NCBI RefSeq assembly: GCF_005670685.2 | Contig: NZ_CP062008.1 | Span: 744,001-808,000 of the forward strand | Length of the DNA: 64,000 bases | From: Mycolicibacterium mucogenicum DSM 44124 | Lineage (GTDB): Bacteria; Actinomycetota; Actinomycetes; Mycobacteriales; Mycobacteriaceae | Direction of reading: 5' to 3' | Part shown: positions 51,569 to 60,151 of the stretch, piece after piece | Position numbering within the stretch: position 1 is the first letter of the stretch | How the letters are laid out: the number at the start of each line of letters is the position of its first letter | The notes under the pieces: model-generated | The model's database searches: none | Told to the model about the DNA's origin: nothing | Seen by the model: the letters and a program-made list of their open reading frames with translations, nothing else | Position numbers and translations under genes: made by a program

Positions 51569-51956
51569 CCAGGTGCCGGCGCCACTCGCCGACGACCAGG
51601 TGCGTCTGGTGGCCGAAGTGTTCCGGATGCTCGCCGACCCGACCCGCGTCCAACTGCTGTGGGCGTTGAGCGCATGCGAGCTGTCGGTCAATGAACTGGC
51701 CGAGCGCGTCGGCAAGCCCGCGCCGTCGGTGTCACAGCATTTGGCGAAGCTGCGGATGGCGCGATTGGTCCAGACGCGACGTGCCGGTACGACGATCTTC
51801 TACAGCCTCGAGAACGAGCACGTGCGTCAGTTGGTGGTCGACGCCGTGCACAACGCCGAGCACGCGGGTCCCGGGGTGCCGGCACATCATCGTCAGGATC
51901 CCGGTGTGCGGAGGCTCGACGCCGACACCGCTGTGCGCAAGGGCGGCCGACGATGA
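51555..51956 (+). CDS. kmtR: ArsR/SmtB-family Ni/Co sensor repressor KmtR
   Basis: A 133-residue winged-helix metal sensor. LVAEVFRMLADPTRVQLLWALSACELSVNELAERVGKPAPSVSQHLAKLRMARLVQTRRAGTTIFYSLENEHVRQLVVDAVHNAEHAGPG matches, as remembered, M. tuberculosis KmtR (Rv0827c) almost residue for residue. KmtR is a Ni2+/Co2+-responsive repressor of itself and of a CDF efflux gene. Candidate ligands are the His residues of NEHVRQL, the VHNAEHAG helix and the C-terminal HH pair. It overlaps the CDF gene by 4 bp (ATGA), so sensor and pump are co-transcribed here. Confidence 0.9.
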   Translation: MNADNQVPAPLADDQVRLVAEVFRMLADPTRVQLLWALSACELSVNELAERVGKPAPSVSQHLAKLRMARLVQTRRAGTTIFYSLENEHVRQLVVDAVHNAEHAGPGVPAHHRQDPGVRRLDADTAVRKGGRR

Positions 51957-52954
51957 GCGCGCACCACCACCATCACAACGACCACGACCACGACCATGCG
52001 CACGACCACGGCCACTCCCACGGTGGGTGGGGCGCGGTCCGCGGGCTGTTCGCTCCGCATTCGCATGACGCGGCGGACAGCCTGGACAGCGCGCTGGAAT
52101 CGAGCGCCGCAGGCATCCGGGCGGTCAAGATCAGTCTGCTGGTGCTGGCCCTCACCACAGTCGTGCAGATCGCCATCGTGGCGGCGTCCGGGTCGGTGGC
52201 CCTGGCTGCCGACACGATTCACAACTTCTCCGATGCCCTGACCGCGGTGCCGTTGTGGATCGCATTTGCGTTGGGCGCCAAGGCCGCAACCCGCCGCTAC
52301 ACCTATGGCTTCGGCCGGGTGGAGGACCTGGCGGGATTGTTCGTGGTCGGCATGATCACCCTGTCGGCGGTCATCGCCGGCTATGAGGCGATACGGCGGT
52401 TGATCCATCCGCAGGTCATCGACCACGTGGGGTGGGTGGCGCTGGCCGGACTGGTCGGATTTCTCGGCAATGAGACGGTGGCGGTCTACCGCATCCGGGT
52501 GGGGCGGGAGATCGGGTCGGCGGCGTTGGTCGCGGACGGCATCCACGCACGCACCGACGGCTTCACGTCACTTGCCGTGGTGCTCGGCGCCGGCGGAGTG
52601 GCCCTCGGATATCCGCTCGCGGATCCGATCGTCGGGTTGATCATCACGGTGGCAATCCTGGCCGTGCTGCGCACGGCGGTGCGAGATGTGTTCCGCCGCT
52701 TGCTCGATGGTGTCGACCCGGCGCTCGTCGACACCGCCGAGCAGTCGCTGGCAGCCGAACCGGGGGTGCGGTCGGTGCACAGCGTGCGCATGCGGTGGCT
52801 GGGGCATCGCCTGCACGCCGACGTCGAACTCGACCTCGATCCCGAGCTGAGCCTGGCGCAGGCCCACCAGATCGCCCACGACGCCGAGCATCGTCTGGTG
52901 CACGCCGTACCCAAGCTCACGACGGCGCTGATCCACGCGTACCCCGCGCGCTAG
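51953..52954 (+). CDS. Cation diffusion facilitator (Ni/Co/Zn efflux), KmtR-linked
   Basis: A 333-residue CDF transporter with a very His/Asp-rich N-terminus (about residues 4-24, 12 His), six transmembrane helices and a cytosolic C-terminal domain. The metal-site motifs are HNFSD in helix 2 and HARTD in helix 5 (HxxxD pairs). CDF pumps export divalent metals against H+. In M. tuberculosis KmtR represses the CDF Rv2025c, so Ni2+/Co2+ export is the likely role, although the HxxxD sites also fit Zn2+. Its stop TAG overlaps the convergent SnoaL-like gene by 4 bp (CTAG). Confidence 0.9.
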   Translation: MSAHHHHHNDHDHDHAHDHGHSHGGWGAVRGLFAPHSHDAADSLDSALESSAAGIRAVKISLLVLALTTVVQIAIVAASGSVALAADTIHNFSDALTAVPLWIAFALGAKAATRRYTYGFGRVEDLAGLFVVGMITLSAVIAGYEAIRRLIHPQVIDHVGWVALAGLVGFLGNETVAVYRIRVGREIGSAALVADGIHARTDGFTSLAVVLGAGGVALGYPLADPIVGLIITVAILAVLRTAVRDVFRRLLDGVDPALVDTAEQSLAAEPGVRSVHSVRMRWLGHRLHADVELDLDPELSLAQAHQIAHDAEHRLVHAVPKLTTALIHAYPAR

Positions 52955-53385
52955 CCCCTGTCGATGGCGCCGAGTTGTTGTAGTTGGGCGAACGTGTCGA
53001 CGACACCCCAGACTTCGGCGATCTGTCCCTCGGCAAACCGGATGATGAACATCTCTTCGTACACAACGGTTTTCCCGGTCGGCGCCAGTCCGCGATACTC
53101 GCCCAGATGTGTCCCGGTCACAGTCTGGCGTGAGGCGAGCTTGTCGTGGTCGACCACCATGTCTTCGACCACGACGTGGATGTCAGGGAAGGCGCGCAGG
53201 AGCAGGGTCCAGATGCGTTTCATGGTGTCCGGCCCGGAACCGGCCGCGAGCGGGGAGTGGACCACGGCGTCGGGGAGGAGGACGTCGTCGATCGTGCTCA
53301 CGATGTCGTCGATGTCTCCGCTGTTGCAACTGCAGTGGAATCGCTCGAAGGTCGCGACATTGGTGCTCGTGGGTGTCGTGGACAT
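52951..53385 (-). CDS. SnoaL-like/NTF2-fold protein (ester cyclase family)
   Basis: A 144-residue protein of the SnoaL polyketide-cyclase type (NTF2-like cone): FERFHCSCNSGDIDDIVSTIDDVLLPDAVVHSPL at the N-terminus, AFPDIHVVVEDMVVDHDKLASRQTVTGTHLGEYRGLAPTGKTVVYEEMFIIRFAEGQIAEVWGVVDTFAQLQQLG at the C-terminus. This is the common predicted ester cyclase pattern. The function is not predicted by context. AGGAGG-type sequence (GGAGGGT) lies upstream of ATG 53385. Confidence 0.85.
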   Translation of the reverse strand: MSTTPTSTNVATFERFHCSCNSGDIDDIVSTIDDVLLPDAVVHSPLAAGSGPDTMKRIWTLLLRAFPDIHVVVEDMVVDHDKLASRQTVTGTHLGEYRGLAPTGKTVVYEEMFIIRFAEGQIAEVWGVVDTFAQLQQLGAIDRG

Positions 53386-53433
53386 GGACCCTCCTTGCGA
53401 TGTGGCGCAACGGTTCGCGAGCCCACCCGGCCC

Positions 53434-53796
53434 TCAGCCCGCGTTGCCTGTGCGGTCTGCCAGCCCCAGTCTCAGGTGCTCGCTGTGATAGACGGCTTCG
53501 TCGAGCAGTTGCGCGACGTGGTTGTCGTACAGGGTGTAGACGATGCTGCGGCCGCTCCGGGTACCGGTCACCAGCCCGAGATTGCGCAGCAGCCGGAGTT
53601 GGTGGGAGACGAGGGATTGTTCGAGTCCGATGGCGTCGGCGAGGTCGGTGACGGAGCGAGCGCCCTGGCGTAGCTCGGTGAGGATCATCAACCGGCTCGG
53701 TGTCGCGAGCGCCTGCAGCGTCGTGGCGACCTGGGCTGCGGCGTCAGCGTCGAGCCGCCCGGTTGGGCGATCACGTCCCTCGACACCATGTCCCAC
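53434..53796 (-). CDS. nmtR: ArsR/SmtB-family Ni/Co sensor repressor NmtR
   Basis: A 120-residue metal sensor beginning MGHGVEGRDRPTGRLDADAAAQVATTLQALATPSRLMILTEL, the characteristic N-terminal Gly-His-Gly of NmtR that takes part in Ni2+ coordination. The alpha5 ligand helix reads DNHVAQLLDEAVYHSEH, with Asp/His pairs at the NmtR positions, followed by LRLGL. Same length as M. tuberculosis NmtR (Rv3744). NmtR releases DNA upon Ni2+/Co2+ binding and derepresses the divergent ctpJ pump, which is the adjacent gene here. The operator is likely at 53822-53837. Confidence 0.93.
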   Translation of the reverse strand: MGHGVEGRDRPTGRLDADAAAQVATTLQALATPSRLMILTELRQGARSVTDLADAIGLEQSLVSHQLRLLRNLGLVTGTRSGRSIVYTLYDNHVAQLLDEAVYHSEHLRLGLADRTGNAG

Positions 53797-53821
53797 CGTT
53801 GTAGTGTACTAGGGCGCACAC

Positions 53822-53837
53822 ATGAAGACGTATTCAT
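53822..53837. promoter_or_regulatory. Candidate NmtR operator
   Basis: ATGAA (53822-53826) and TTCAT (53833-53837) form an inverted repeat with a 6-bp centre in the 83-bp divergent nmtR-ctpJ region. The flanks extend the symmetry imperfectly (ACAC/TTGT). It fits the ATGAA-type imperfect palindromes of ArsR/SmtB sensors. Confidence 0.6.
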
Positions 53838-53879
53838 TTGTTCTGATAACGTTGGCTGCATGTGTTCGCGAGGTGCGTC

Positions 53880-55811
53880 ATGGCGACGGTGATTCAGGCT
53901 GCTCGCCCGGAGAGGGTCGCCGCGGCGGTGGCACCGTCACGCCGCAGGTGGTTTGATCTGTCCGAGATGCGCTGGGCGGCAGCAGCTTTGGTGTTGTTCC
54001 TGGCCGGTTTGGTGCTGCAGTTGGCCGGTGGGCCGACGTGGACGTGGTGGGCTCTGTACCTGGCCTGCTACGTCACCGGCGGTTGGGAACCGGCACTGGC
54101 GGGGCTGCAGGCGCTGCGCGAGAAGACCCTCGACGTGGATCTGCTGATGGTCGTCGCCGCGATCGGTGCGGCGTCGATCGGCCAGGTCACCGACGGCGCC
54201 CTGTTGATCGTCATCTTCGCGACCTCCGGCGCACTGGAAGCGTTGGCCACCGCACGGACCGCGGACTCGGTGCGCGGTCTCCTGGATCTGGCGCCCGACA
54301 CCGCGACCCGGTTGTCCGACGACTGCGAGCACGTCGTGCCGGCCAGTGAGCTGGCGGTCGGCGACGTGGTGCTCGTGCGCCCGGGGGAGCGCATCTCCGC
54401 GGACGCCACGGTGCTCGACGGCGCCAGCGAGGTCGATCAGGCGACCATCACCGGTGAACCGCTGCCCGTCGACAAGGCCGTCGGCGCCGAGGTCTTCGCC
54501 GGCACGCTGAACGGCACCGGGGCACTGCGGATTCGGGTCGACCGACGGGCCGCCGACTCGGTCGTGGCGCGTATCGCGGCGCTGGTGGAAGAGGCGTCCC
54601 AGACCAAGGCCCGCACGCAGCTGTTCATCGAGAAAGTCGAGCAGCGCTACTCGATCGGGATGGTTGTCGTCACCCTCGCGGTGTTCGTGATCCCGCTGCT
54701 CGCGGGCGACTCCGTGCGGGAGGCGCTACTGCGGGCCATGACCTTCATGATCGTCGCGTCCCCGTGCGCGGTGGTGCTGGCCACGATGCCGCCATTGTTG
54801 GCGGCGATCGCCAATGCCGGGCGCCACGGCGTGCTCGTCAAGTCGGCGGTGGTCATGGAACAGCTCGGCACCGCCACCCGCGTGGCGTTCGACAAGACCG
54901 GAACGTTGACCCGGGGGACGCCGGAACTTGCGGAGATTCGGCTACTGACAGCTGATTTCACACGAGACCAGGTGCTGGCGCTGGCCGCGGCCGCCGAGCA
55001 TCCGAGCGAACATCCGCTGGGCGCGGCCATCGTCCGTGCGGCGAAGGCGCGTCGACTGGTCCTGCCGCGTGTCGCCGATTTCGCCGCCGAACCGGGCCGC
55101 GGCGTGCGGGCCACCGTGAACGGACACCCGATCACCGTGTCCTCACCGTCGACGGAAAGCGACGAGGCGGTGGCTCAGTTGGAGCAGCGCGGTTGCACCG
55201 CGGTCGTCATGGCGGTCGACGGTCGTGCGGTCGCAGTGTTCGGCATGACCGACGAACTTCGCCCCGACGCCCACGGCGCGGTCGCCGCCGTCGCCGCCCT
55301 GACGGGGCAGACCCCGGTCCTGCTCACCGGTGACAATGCCGCGGCGGCAAGGCAATTGGCCGGTCAGGTGGGCATCGCCGAGGTGCGCGCCGGCCTGCTG
55401 CCGCACGACAAGGTGGCGGCCGTCCGGGACTTGCAGGCCGACGGCCATCGGCTCGTCATGGTCGGCGACGGCATCAACGACGCGCCCGCGCTGGCGGCGG
55501 CGCACCTGGGCGTGGCGATGGGCGGCGCTGGATCGGATCTGACCCTGCAGACCGCGGATGCCGTCGTCATCGGCGATGACCTGCGCACCATCCCCGCGGT
55601 GATGGCACTGTCGCGGCGCGCCCGCCGCGTGGTGATGGCCAACCTGGCCATCGCGGCGACTTTCATTGCGGTGCTGGTCGTCTGGGACCTCGTCGGCACC
55701 TTGCCCCTCCCGTTGGGGGTGGCGGGTCACGAAGGCTCGACGATCATCGTCGGGCTCAACGGACTGCGGCTGCTCCGGCGTGGTGCCTGGCGCGCGGCTC
55801 AGTCCTCGTAG
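53880..55811 (+). CDS. ctpJ: P1B4-type Ni/Co efflux ATPase CtpJ
   Basis: A 643-residue heavy-metal P-type ATPase lacking N-terminal metal-binding domains. The membrane metal site is S294-P-C296 (IVASPCAVV), the P1B4 signature for Co2+/Ni2+/Zn2+. Asp338 is the phosphorylation site ([13 protein letters not shown]). TGEP is the actuator motif, EHPSEHPLG the HP locus and [21 protein letters not shown] the hinge. It is divergent from nmtR, as in M. tuberculosis Rv3743c-Rv3744, where NmtR controls ctpJ. It exports Co2+/Ni2+ from the cytoplasm. It overlaps the convergent rubredoxin gene by 13 bp. Confidence 0.92.
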   Translation: MATVIQAARPERVAAAVAPSRRRWFDLSEMRWAAAALVLFLAGLVLQLAGGPTWTWWALYLACYVTGGWEPALAGLQALREKTLDVDLLMVVAAIGAASIGQVTDGALLIVIFATSGALEALATARTADSVRGLLDLAPDTATRLSDDCEHVVPASELAVGDVVLVRPGERISADATVLDGASEVDQATITGEPLPVDKAVGAEVFAGTLNGTGALRIRVDRRAADSVVARIAALVEEASQTKARTQLFIEKVEQRYSIGMVVVTLAVFVIPLLAGDSVREALLRAMTFMIVASPCAVVLATMPPLLAAIANAGRHGVLVKSAVVMEQLGTATRVAFDKTGTLTRGTPELAEIRLLTADFTRDQVLALAAAAEHPSEHPLGAAIVRAAKARRLVLPRVADFAAEPGRGVRATVNGHPITVSSPSTESDEAVAQLEQRGCTAVVMAVDGRAVAVFGMTDELRPDAHGAVAAVAALTGQTPVLLTGDNAAAARQLAGQVGIAEVRAGLLPHDKVAAVRDLQADGHRLVMVGDGINDAPALAAAHLGVAMGGAGSDLTLQTADAVVIGDDLRTIPAVMALSRRARRVVMANLAIAATFIAVLVVWDLVGTLPLPLGVAGHEGSTIIVGLNGLRLLRRGAWRAAQSS

Positions 55812-55981
55812 GGGACGAACTCGTCCTTGCTGACCCCGCACACGGGGCACACCCAGTTGTCAGGAATGTCCTCGAACGCGGTGCCGGGGGCGATTCCGCT
55901 GTCGGGGTCGCCGTCGGCGGGGTCGTAGATCATGCCGCAGCGCACGCAGATCCACAGCTGGGCGGTTTGGGTCTCGGTCAT
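55799..55981 (-). CDS. Rubredoxin
   Basis: A 60-residue rubredoxin with both iron-binding CxxCG motifs: [31 protein letters not shown] and [16 protein letters not shown]. It carries single electrons between a reductase and an oxygenase. It follows the membrane desaturase gene by 28 bp on the same strand, and so probably feeds that di-iron enzyme, as rubredoxins do for AlkB. The typical Ala/Gly AlkG form is similar, but no AlkB is visible in the window. Confidence 0.93.
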   Translation of the reverse strand: MTETQTAQLWICVRCGMIYDPADGDPDSGIAPGTAFEDIPDNWVCPVCGVSKDEFVPYED

Positions 55982-56009
55982 GGTGTGTCCGTTCGGAGAA
56001 GTGGTGTGG

Positions 56010-57092
56010 TCAGGGCTCGACGTGCGCCGGGGCGAGGCTGAAGCGGTTGGCCCGCCCGAAGGTGCCGAAGTCGTTGAAGCGGACACCGTTGTCGCGCAGC
56101 ACTTTCTGGCAATCGTGCTTGATCGCCTCGCGGAGGTAGAACGGGTCACGCACCAGGAAGTGGTGGATGGCGTGGGTCTCGCCGAAGTTGAAGCACAGGG
56201 CGTGGAACGGCTTGAGCCACTTGGCCGTCCAGACCTGGGTCTGCTGCATCACGTTGTGCTCCTCGACATCGCCGTAGTAGTGCATGTTGGAACTGACGAA
56301 GTGCAGGCAGAACGTGCGCACCGCGTTCGGCGCCAGCAGCGTGACGGCCACGAAGTTCAGCGCCGTCACCCAGCTGCCGGAAATACCGCTGCCGGTGACG
56401 AATTCGTAGACGTGCACACCGATGAACAGGTGCCACAGCGTGTAGTGGATGGTTCCGAGCGGGAAGTACAGGGCGAGCGTCTTGGCTGCGAGCTGGCGTG
56501 CCTCTTCGGGGGAGCGGGCCTCGTGCTTGATGTAGGCGGTGACGATGGCGCGCTGTCGGAGGGGCTTGGTGTAGATGCCGAGCATCGAGTCGAGCAGGCT
56601 GAGCAGCCGGTGGCTGCCCCAGCCTTCGCCGTTGGTGATGCCCCGTTCCTCGAGATCTGAATCGGTGCCCGAGACCTCGTGGTGGTGCAGGTGCAGCGTC
56701 CGCCGGATCCAGGGATTGATGGTGCTGGGCCGGAAGAACCAGACCCCGAACATCATCACGTTGTGCACCAGGCGGTTCTGCCGGAAATACATCGAGTGGA
56801 TGAGGTCGTGCTCCAGTTCGTGCAGCAGTGACAGCCAGAACGCGGTGATCAGGATGGTCGCGTACCAGGGCAGGATGCCGGCCGCGTAGAGGGCGGCGTC
56901 GACGAGGACGCCGGCGATCGACGCCAGGAAGATCGCCATCCCGACGCCGTCCTGGTGGGCGGTGAGGAACGGATGGCGTTCCCGCCAGCCGTTGCCGATG
57001 CGGATGAGCTCGCCCCGGATCGCGGCGATCCGGTTGCGGTCCTCGTCGGCCAGGTTGCGCTCGCCGGGTAGGCGGGTTGCGATGCGTGCCAT
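56010..57092 (-). CDS. Membrane fatty-acid desaturase/hydroxylase family, di-iron
   Basis: A 360-residue protein of the FA_desaturase superfamily. The three His boxes are HELEH (residues 91-95), HLHHH (134-138) and HAIHH near residue 310, and additional histidines ([12 protein letters not shown]) could complete the di-iron site. Two to four hydrophobic hairpins separate them. It inserts a double bond or hydroxyl into a fatty acyl chain, or demethylates/hydroxylates another lipid. GGAGAG precedes ATG 57092. The downstream rubredoxin suggests its electron donor, and a divergent TetR probably controls it. Confidence 0.85.
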   Translation of the reverse strand: MARIATRLPGERNLADEDRNRIAAIRGELIRIGNGWRERHPFLTAHQDGVGMAIFLASIAGVLVDAALYAAGILPWYATILITAFWLSLLHELEHDLIHSMYFRQNRLVHNVMMFGVWFFRPSTINPWIRRTLHLHHHEVSGTDSDLEERGITNGEGWGSHRLLSLLDSMLGIYTKPLRQRAIVTAYIKHEARSPEEARQLAAKTLALYFPLGTIHYTLWHLFIGVHVYEFVTGSGISGSWVTALNFVAVTLLAPNAVRTFCLHFVSSNMHYYGDVEEHNVMQQTQVWTAKWLKPFHALCFNFGETHAIHHFLVRDPFYLREAIKHDCQKVLRDNGVRFNDFGTFGRANRFSLAPAHVEP

Positions 57093-57111
57093 GATCTCTC
57101 CATTCAAGTTA

Positions 57112-57199
57112 GAGAACGAATGTTCCGTAAGATATGGTTGCCGATATGGCGAGGTCAATAGCTATAGTTGGATTCGTGACCGGCAACACAGAGAACAAA
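57112..57199. promoter_or_regulatory. Repeated AGAGAACRAA sites in the desaturase/TetR control region
   Basis: AGAGAACGAA at 57112-57121 lies in an inverted GAAC-GAAT-GTTC (57114-57125); AGAGAACAAA recurs at 57190-57199, followed by an inverted CTCTCT. The first covers the desaturase promoter/RBS side, the second the beginning of the TetR gene. They are candidate TetR binding sites. Confidence 0.5.
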
Positions 57200-57892
57200 C
57201 GCTCTCTATCTGTCGAGGCGGACTCCGGCAACGGGCGGGATCGGCATGGGCGTCGGACGCAGCAGGAGCGCCGCGAGCACACCCGCCGCGCGTTGATGAC
57301 GGCGGCGCTGGAACTGACCGGCAACGGGTCGAGCTTCGATGCGCTGAGCCTGCGGCAGCTTGCCAGTAAGGCGGGTGTCGCGCCGTCGGCGTTCTACCGC
57401 TATTTCCAGTCGCTCGACGACCTCGGCCTCGCAGTGATCCATGAGACGTTCCGCACGCTCCGCGAGATCATGGGCGAGATGGCCACGCTCGACATCGACT
57501 CGTCCGGTGGCGCCATCCACGTCGGGGTGCAGGCGCTTCGTGGTGTGGTCTCGCGGGACCATGCGCACTTGGCGTTCCTGGCGCGCCAACGTGCGGCCGG
57601 GCATTCGGTGCTCCGGCGCGAGATCCGGTCGGAGATCCGTTTGTACGCCAGTCAATTGGCCACCTACATGGCCCGGTTCGAACCCATCCGGTCGTGGAGC
57701 GTCGGCGATGTGGAGATGCTGTCGAGCATGTTGATGGCCACGATCCTCGCCGGCATCGACTCGATGCTCGAGGTCATCGCGCGCGGACTCGACGAAGAGA
57801 CGACGGTGCGCGATCTGGACGCGGCCGCCGCGATGCTCGAGCGCCAGATTCGGTATCTGAACGTCGGTGCCACCGCGTGGCGGAGCGATTGA
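57176..57892 (+). CDS. TetR family regulator, FabR-like
   Basis: A protein of about 238 residues. A charged leader (RDRHGRRTQQERREHTRRALMTAALEL) is followed by a TetR HTH (FDALSLRQLASKAGVAPSAFYRYFQSLDDLGLAVIHETF), close to the unsaturated-fatty-acid regulator FabR in wording. The C-terminal ligand domain is about 75-225. GTG 57176 is chosen: TATAGT (57163-57168) ends 7 bp upstream, as expected for a leaderless GTG mRNA common in mycobacteria; ATG 57146 is an alternative. It is divergent from the desaturase-rubredoxin operon and probably adjusts it to acyl-CoA composition (inference). Confidence 0.85.
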   Translation: MTGNTENKRSLSVEADSGNGRDRHGRRTQQERREHTRRALMTAALELTGNGSSFDALSLRQLASKAGVAPSAFYRYFQSLDDLGLAVIHETFRTLREIMGEMATLDIDSSGGAIHVGVQALRGVVSRDHAHLAFLARQRAAGHSVLRREIRSEIRLYASQLATYMARFEPIRSWSVGDVEMLSSMLMATILAGIDSMLEVIARGLDEETTVRDLDAAAAMLERQIRYLNVGATAWRSD

Positions 57893-57935
57893 TCTTTCGC
57901 GGAACTGAAACCCGTTTACTACCAACAGGAGTGAC

Positions 57936-59147
57936 ATGACATTCTCACTACAGCTCAGCGATGACGTCATCGAGGTGCGCGACTGGGTACACCAGTTCGC
58001 CGCCGAGGTCGTCCGCCCTGCCGCCGCGGAATGGGATGAACGGGAGCAGACGCCGTGGCCGATCATCCAGGAAGCGGCGAAGATCGGGCTGTACTCACCG
58101 GAGCTGTTCGGCACCCAGGCTGCCGAACCGAGCGGGCTCGGCATGCTGACCGTGTTCGAGGAATTGTTCTGGGGAGACGCCGGAATCGCGCTGTCTATCA
58201 TGGGTACCGGCCTGGCCGCGGCGGCCCTGGCGGGCAACGGAACTCCTGAACAGATCGGTCGCTGGCTGCCCGAGATGTTCGGCTCGGCCGCGGACCCGAA
58301 GGTCGCGGCCTTCTGTTCATCCGAGCCCGACGCGGGCTCGGACGTCGGGTCCATCCGAGCCCGGGCTCGCTACGACGAGGCGACCCGGGAATGGGTGCTC
58401 AATGGCACCAAGACCTGGGCCACCAACGGCGGCATCGCCAACGTCCACATCGTGGTCGCGTCCGTGTACCCGGAACTCGGGTCGCGCGGCCAGGCCAGCT
58501 TCGTCATCGGGCCGGACACCAAGGGGCTGTCCCAGGGGCAGAAGTTCAAGAAGCACGGCATCCGGGCGTCACACACCGCGGAGGTGGTGCTCGACAACGT
58601 GCGGCTGCCGGAGGACGCGATCCTCGGCGGCCGGGAGAAGTTCGAGGCCCGGGTGGCTCGGGTGAAGTCAGGTGTGTCCGCGGGCGGCCAGGCTGCGATG
58701 AAGACGTTCGAGCGGACCCGTCCGACGGTCGGGGCGATGGCGGTCGGGGTGGCCCGGGCCGCCTACGAGTATGCCCTCGAATATGCCTGCCAGCGTGAGC
58801 AATTCGGCAAGAAGATCGGCGAATTCCAGGCCATCGCGTTCAAGCTCGCGGATATGAAGGCCCGCATCGACGCCGCCCGCCTGTTGGTGTGGCGGGCCGG
58901 CTGGATGGCGCGCAACAATGTGCCGTTCGAGAACGCCGAGGGCTCGATGGCGAAACTGGTGGCCAGCGAGACTGCCGTGTACGTGACCGACGAGGCGATT
59001 CAGATTCTCGGCGGCAACGGGTACACCCGCGACTATCCGGTCGAGCGGATGCACCGCGACGCCAAGATTTTCACCATCTTCGAGGGCACCAGTGAGATTC
59101 AGCGGCTGGTGATCTCGCGGGCGGTGACGGGTCTTACGATCCGCTGA
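57936..59147 (+). CDS. Acyl-CoA dehydrogenase
   Basis: A 403-residue FAD-dependent acyl-CoA dehydrogenase. [15 protein letters not shown] and [12 protein letters not shown] are the FAD/substrate motifs of the middle domain, [12 protein letters not shown] belongs to the FAD-binding C-terminal domain, and [34 protein letters not shown] is the C-terminal family signature. The base glutamate is likely the Glu of FEGTSEIQ. It oxidises an acyl-CoA to the 2,3-enoyl-CoA. AGGAGTG precedes the ATG. It lies 43 bp after the TetR gene and may be co-regulated. The chain-length class is not determined. Confidence 0.92.
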   Translation: MTFSLQLSDDVIEVRDWVHQFAAEVVRPAAAEWDEREQTPWPIIQEAAKIGLYSPELFGTQAAEPSGLGMLTVFEELFWGDAGIALSIMGTGLAAAALAGNGTPEQIGRWLPEMFGSAADPKVAAFCSSEPDAGSDVGSIRARARYDEATREWVLNGTKTWATNGGIANVHIVVASVYPELGSRGQASFVIGPDTKGLSQGQKFKKHGIRASHTAEVVLDNVRLPEDAILGGREKFEARVARVKSGVSAGGQAAMKTFERTRPTVGAMAVGVARAAYEYALEYACQREQFGKKIGEFQAIAFKLADMKARIDAARLLVWRAGWMARNNVPFENAEGSMAKLVASETAVYVTDEAIQILGGNGYTRDYPVERMHRDAKIFTIFEGTSEIQRLVISRAVTGLTIR

Positions 59148-59148
59148 G

Positions 59149-59976
59149 TCAGGACTCGTCGATGCGGTGCTGGTAGGCGGCGCGCGCTGCTGGGTCGAAG
59201 TCGAGGAACGTGCGGTACGCGCCCAGTCGCTGGTTGACGACGTCGCGCAGCCTGCGTCCGATCAGCGGTTGGCTGCGCAGGATCGGCCCGATGATCCTGG
59301 GCACGAACACATCTGCGGTCGGCCGCGTGACCGCGGCAACGATAGCCTCGGCGACGTCGTCGGGTTGCGCGGTGGGGATGAACTTCAGCCCGGCGGTCCC
59401 GGCGATGAGTTCGGTGTTCGTGAACGACGGCATCACGCAGGTGAACTCCACTCCCGTGCCGGCGTATTCGACGCGCGCGGTCTCGGTGAGCGCAATGACG
59501 GCGGCCTTGGTGGCGCAGTAGGTGAGACCGCCGGGTACCGGAGTCTTCCCTGCGGATGAGGCGATGTTGATGATGTGGCCGGACGCGCGCTCGACCATGG
59601 CGGGCAGGGCCAGGTGCATGCCGTTGATGCAGCCCACGACGTTGATCTCGACGGCGCGCCGGTGCCGGTCGGCCGGCTGTTCGAGGAACCGGCCGATGGG
59701 CATGATCCCGGCGTTGTTGATGAGGACGTCCAGCGGCGCGTGGGCCGTCGCCTCTTTGTGGAACGTGGCGAACGACTCGTAGTCGGAGACATCGACGGGG
59801 TAAGCCTCGGTGCCCGGGCCGACGACACCGGCGGCCGCGATGGCCGACTCGTTGTCCAGGTCGCCGATCACGATGGTGGCGCCACGCCGGTACAACGCCT
59901 TGGCTGTGGCCAGGCCGATGCCGCGGCCGGCGCCGGTGATCGCGATGCGTCGTCCACGTAGGGAAGTGGCGCCCAT
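59149..59976 (-). CDS. Short-chain dehydrogenase/reductase
   Basis: A 275-residue classical SDR. The cofactor motif is TGAGRGIG (residues 14-21), followed by NNAGIM near residue 88 and the catalytic Ser/Tyr/Lys in SSAGKTPVPGGLTYCATKAA. The C-terminal extension (FDPAARAAYQHR) is typical for mycobacterial lipid-associated SDRs of the Rv0484/Rv3085 class. D36-L-D in the second strand predicts NAD+ preference. GAGGAG precedes the ATG. It is divergent from the aldehyde dehydrogenase operon and shares its control region, so it probably oxidises an alcohol in the same pathway. Confidence 0.88.
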   Translation of the reverse strand: MGATSLRGRRIAITGAGRGIGLATAKALYRRGATIVIGDLDNESAIAAAGVVGPGTEAYPVDVSDYESFATFHKEATAHAPLDVLINNAGIMPIGRFLEQPADRHRRAVEINVVGCINGMHLALPAMVERASGHIINIASSAGKTPVPGGLTYCATKAAVIALTETARVEYAGTGVEFTCVMPSFTNTELIAGTAGLKFIPTAQPDDVAEAIVAAVTRPTADVFVPRIIGPILRSQPLIGRRLRDVVNQRLGAYRTFLDFDPAARAAYQHRIDES

Positions 59977-60008
59977 GGCTTGCTCCTCGAGTTCGTCGTG
60001 ATGCTTCG

Positions 60009-60028
60009 AATGTAAATCAACTTACATT
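60009..60028. promoter_or_regulatory. Operator-like inverted repeat AATGTAA/TTACATT
   Basis: AATGTAA (60009-60015) and TTACATT (60022-60028) are exact complements with a 6-bp spacer, 33 bp upstream of the SDR start. A related repeat lies at 60055-60074. TetR-type operators are likely. Confidence 0.65.
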
Positions 60029-60044
60029 TGATGTGCAAGAGGCC

Positions 60045-60074
60045 TTGACGTTCGAATGTAACCTAAGTTATGTT
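60045..60074 (+). promoter_or_regulatory. Promoter of the aldehyde dehydrogenase operon with overlapping operator
   Basis: TTGACG (60045-60050), a 17-bp spacer and TTATGT (60068-60073) form a good promoter. Its spacer and -10 are covered by a second copy of the operator (AATGTAAC ... GTTATGTT, 60055-60074), so repressor binding here would block RNA polymerase. Confidence 0.65.
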
Positions 60075-60151
60075 TCAATCACCACGTCGAGCGTGGTCAC
60101 AGGGGTAGACCGCTCGCGTGTGCAGTCTCAACGACCTATCGGCACACGAAA

